A stretch of DNA of 64,000 nucleotides from contig NZ_CANLMZ010000005.1 of NCBI RefSeq assembly GCF_947492645.1, positions 1 to 64,000 on the forward strand. Reading direction: 5' to 3'. The position numbers and the translations under genes were made by a program. The number at the start of each line of letters is the position of its first letter. Position 1 is the first letter of the stretch. This document shows, in pieces, positions 62,563-64,000 of this stretch. Under the pieces are notes generated by a model, which saw only the letters and a program-made list of their open reading frames with translations, made no database searches and was not told the origin of the DNA. This DNA comes from an uncultured Pontibacter sp. GTDB taxonomy: Bacteria > Bacteroidota > Bacteroidia > Cytophagales > Hymenobacteraceae.

Positions 62563-63537
62563 ATGGCACGTTACCTTACCGGAATTCAGGCTACTGGCAG
62601 ACCTCACCTGGGCAACCTGCTGGGCGCAATCATTCCAGCTATAGAACTTTCCAACTCATCTGAGCAGGAGTCTTTATTTTTTATTGCAGACCTGCACTCG
62701 CTTACCACCATACGCGATGCCGCCTTGCTAAAAAGCAATACTTACGCTGTGGCAGCTGCCTGGCTAGCCTTCGGTTTCGATACTGACAAGCATATATTCT
62801 ACCGCCAGTCGGATGTGCCGATGGTAACGGAGCTAACTTGGTACCTGAGCTGCTACACGCCGTTCCCGATGCTGGCCAATGCCCACTCGTTTAAAGACAA
62901 ATCTACGAGAAGAGGCTTATCTGAGGTGAACGCAGGTTTGTTTACATACCCTGTACTGATGGCTGCCGACATTCTGATGTATGATGCCAACATTGTACCT
63001 GTGGGCAAAGACCAGATACAGCACCTGGAAATTACCCGCGACATTGCCAGCTCTTTTAACCATACTTACGGCGAAACATTTGTTTTGCCAGAGGCAAGTA
63101 TAGATGAGACTGTGATGACGGTGCCTGGTATAAACGGCGAGAAAATGAGCAAATCGTACGGCAACATCATTGATATATTTGAAGCAGATAAGCCGCTGCG
63201 CAAAACTATCATGAGCATTGTAACAGACAGCAAAGGCCTGGAAGAGCCCAAAGACCCTGAAAGCGACACGGTGTTTAAACTTTACCGCCTGCTGGCCTCT
63301 GCCGAAGAAGTTGAAACAATGCGCCAGAACTACCTGCTGGGTGGCTACGGTTATGGCCATGCAAAACAAGCACTTTACGAGCTTATACTTAAAAAGTATG
63401 CTAAAGAGCGTGAGCTGTTTAACTACTACATAAACAACCTGCCGGAAATAGATAAAAAGTTGTTGGAAGGCGCTGCGAAAGCAAAATCAATTGCCGGGCC
63501 GGTGCTGGAGCGCGTAAGGCAGAAGCTGGGTTTCTAG
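62563..63537 (+). CDS. trpS: Tryptophanyl-tRNA synthetase
   Basis: A 324-residue class I synthetase. ATGRPHLGN (residues 10-18) is the HIGH-type motif, KMSKS lies at 194-198, and VLMAADILMYDANIVPVGKD is the Trp-binding and helix segment. The length fits bacterial TrpRS (325-345). It charges tRNA-Trp; no tRNA-Trp gene is in the window. A TAAATTGCG box lies 27 bases before the ATG. Confidence 0.95.
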   Translation: MARYLTGIQATGRPHLGNLLGAIIPAIELSNSSEQESLFFIADLHSLTTIRDAALLKSNTYAVAAAWLAFGFDTDKHIFYRQSDVPMVTELTWYLSCYTPFPMLANAHSFKDKSTRRGLSEVNAGLFTYPVLMAADILMYDANIVPVGKDQIQHLEITRDIASSFNHTYGETFVLPEASIDETVMTVPGINGEKMSKSYGNIIDIFEADKPLRKTIMSIVTDSKGLEEPKDPESDTVFKLYRLLASAEEVETMRQNYLLGGYGYGHAKQALYELILKKYAKERELFNYYINNLPEIDKKLLEGAAKAKSIAGPVLERVRQKLGF

Positions 63538-63552
63538 GTTTCCTCAATTTTA

Positions 63553-63597
63553 AAACACAAAGTGCCTGTTAAAGTATAGCAGGCACTTTGTGTTTTT
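63553..63597 (+). terminator. Terminator after trpS
   Basis: AAACACAAAGTGCCTG and CAGGCACTTTGTGTTT form a perfect 16-pair stem with T run. The loop contains an AAGTATA word. Confidence 0.88.
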
Positions 63598-63663
63598 AAG
63601 GCCTTATACTTGGTTTCATAGTTTGTGAAATGGGCTGTCAGGTAACTGCAGCTAAAACCCCGA

Positions 63664-63710
63664 AAATAAAAAAAGCACTTGTACTGCGCGTTCTGCAGTT
63701 GCAAGTGCAT
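63664..63710 (-). terminator. Terminator after mgsA
   Basis: GCACTTGTACTGC and GCAGTTGCAAGTGC pair with one bulge. On the minus strand a run of seven T follows, 22 bases past the mgsA stop. Confidence 0.8.
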
Positions 63711-63732
63711 CAAAAAAAGAAGTAAACTACCG

Positions 63733-64000
63733 TTATGCTACGTTCTCTTGTATTAGCAAATCAGCGGAGGCGCGGTTTAAAGCAATAGGAATGTTGTTGA
63801 TCACCGCCGTCCTGATCAGCGTCTGGATATCGTGTTCGTGGCCATGTGGGGTTTCAGCATCGATAAAGAAGATGATCTTATGTACCTCTCCCTGCAAAAT
63901 TTTGGCCGCAAGTATAATATCTCCCCCACTTGGTCCATGTCCGAAAGGCATCACGCCCAAATCCAGCATGTCGTTTATCAATTGTGAGGTGTTTGAGGTA
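63733..64000 (-). CDS. mgsA: Methylglyoxal synthase, 3' part (cut by the window end)
   Basis: The C-terminal 89 codons of a minus-strand gene continuing beyond the window. GHGPSGGDIILAAKI matches the GPxGGDxxxGAxI phosphate site, FFIDAETPHGHEHD the FFxDPLxxxPHxxD block with its catalytic His, and NIPIALNRASADLLI the terminal NRATADFL. It converts dihydroxyacetone phosphate to methylglyoxal. The frame runs open through base 64000; upstream residues TSNTSQLINDM belong to the protein, so an internal TTG or ATG is not the start. Confidence 0.92.
   Translation of the reverse strand, partial: TSNTSQLINDMLDLGVMPFGHGPSGGDIILAAKILQGEVHKIIFFIDAETPHGHEHDIQTLIRTAVINNIPIALNRASADLLIQENVA

Overview
The window reads as chromosome of a Bacteroidota bacterium, most like a Cytophagales/Hymenobacteraceae member such as Pontibacter. 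The grounds are a SusC-type TonB receptor, several proteins ending in a type IX secretion (T9SS) sorting domain, -7 promoter boxes of the TAnnTTTG type, bat-type VWA/TPR genes and a TGTCATTTCGA palindromic repeat. The genus is inference; no rRNA gene is present.

Layout. 1-5.2 kb: a block with an HxlR repressor, two luciferase-like flavin enzymes and two tandem Rossmann (Fno-like) oxidoreductases. It is bounded by a 29-base imperfect direct repeat, and each copy abuts a terminator hairpin; it looks acquired. 5.4-9.3 kb: two small minus-strand genes (one frameshifted), a TonB-dependent receptor and a TspO-like membrane protein. 9.3-15.1 kb: a DUF808 membrane protein, a minus-strand cluster of three tRNA genes (Ser-GCU, Pro-UGG, Arg-UCU), a BatB/BatC-like pair, a thioesterase and an HD hydrolase. 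15.4-21.8 kb: one giant T9SS surface protein on the minus strand. 22.3-29.9 kb: an S9 peptidase, a thiolase, a HEAT-like protein, a 15-repeat MORN-type protein and a membrane protein. 30.1-36.4 kb: a biotin cluster bioB, bioF-bioD, a HEAT-like gene, bioA, and a lone ketoacyl synthase. 36.7-47.2 kb: three more T9SS surface proteins in a row, two sharing a nearly identical 221-base module. 47.3-54.9 kb: aspartate-family amino acids, with lysC-lysA on plus, and metY-metX-hom on minus behind a SAM-I (S-box) riboswitch and a 13-residue Met/Cys leader peptide; a lipoprotein resembling a stand-alone subtilase propeptide lies between. 55.1-64 kb: an SDR/DUF2867 protein, purC, a STAS protein, ribonuclease Z, DUF4260, a queuosine-precursor transporter, an EamA permease, an NlpE-like protein, trpS and the 3' part of mgsA.

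The strongest unexplained signal is genome-scale. The 7-mer AAGTATA (TATACTT on the other strand) recurs across genes and spacers far above chance, is often extended to AAGTATAAA, and sits in several reading frames. It is near background only in the 1-5.2 kb block and sparse in the giant surface-protein gene. The second strongest is the met operon leader, where a SAM riboswitch is followed by a tiny ORF ending in four Cys codons.

No CRISPR array, insertion sequence, prophage or replication origin was seen. Gene functions are read from translated motifs only; no database search was possible.
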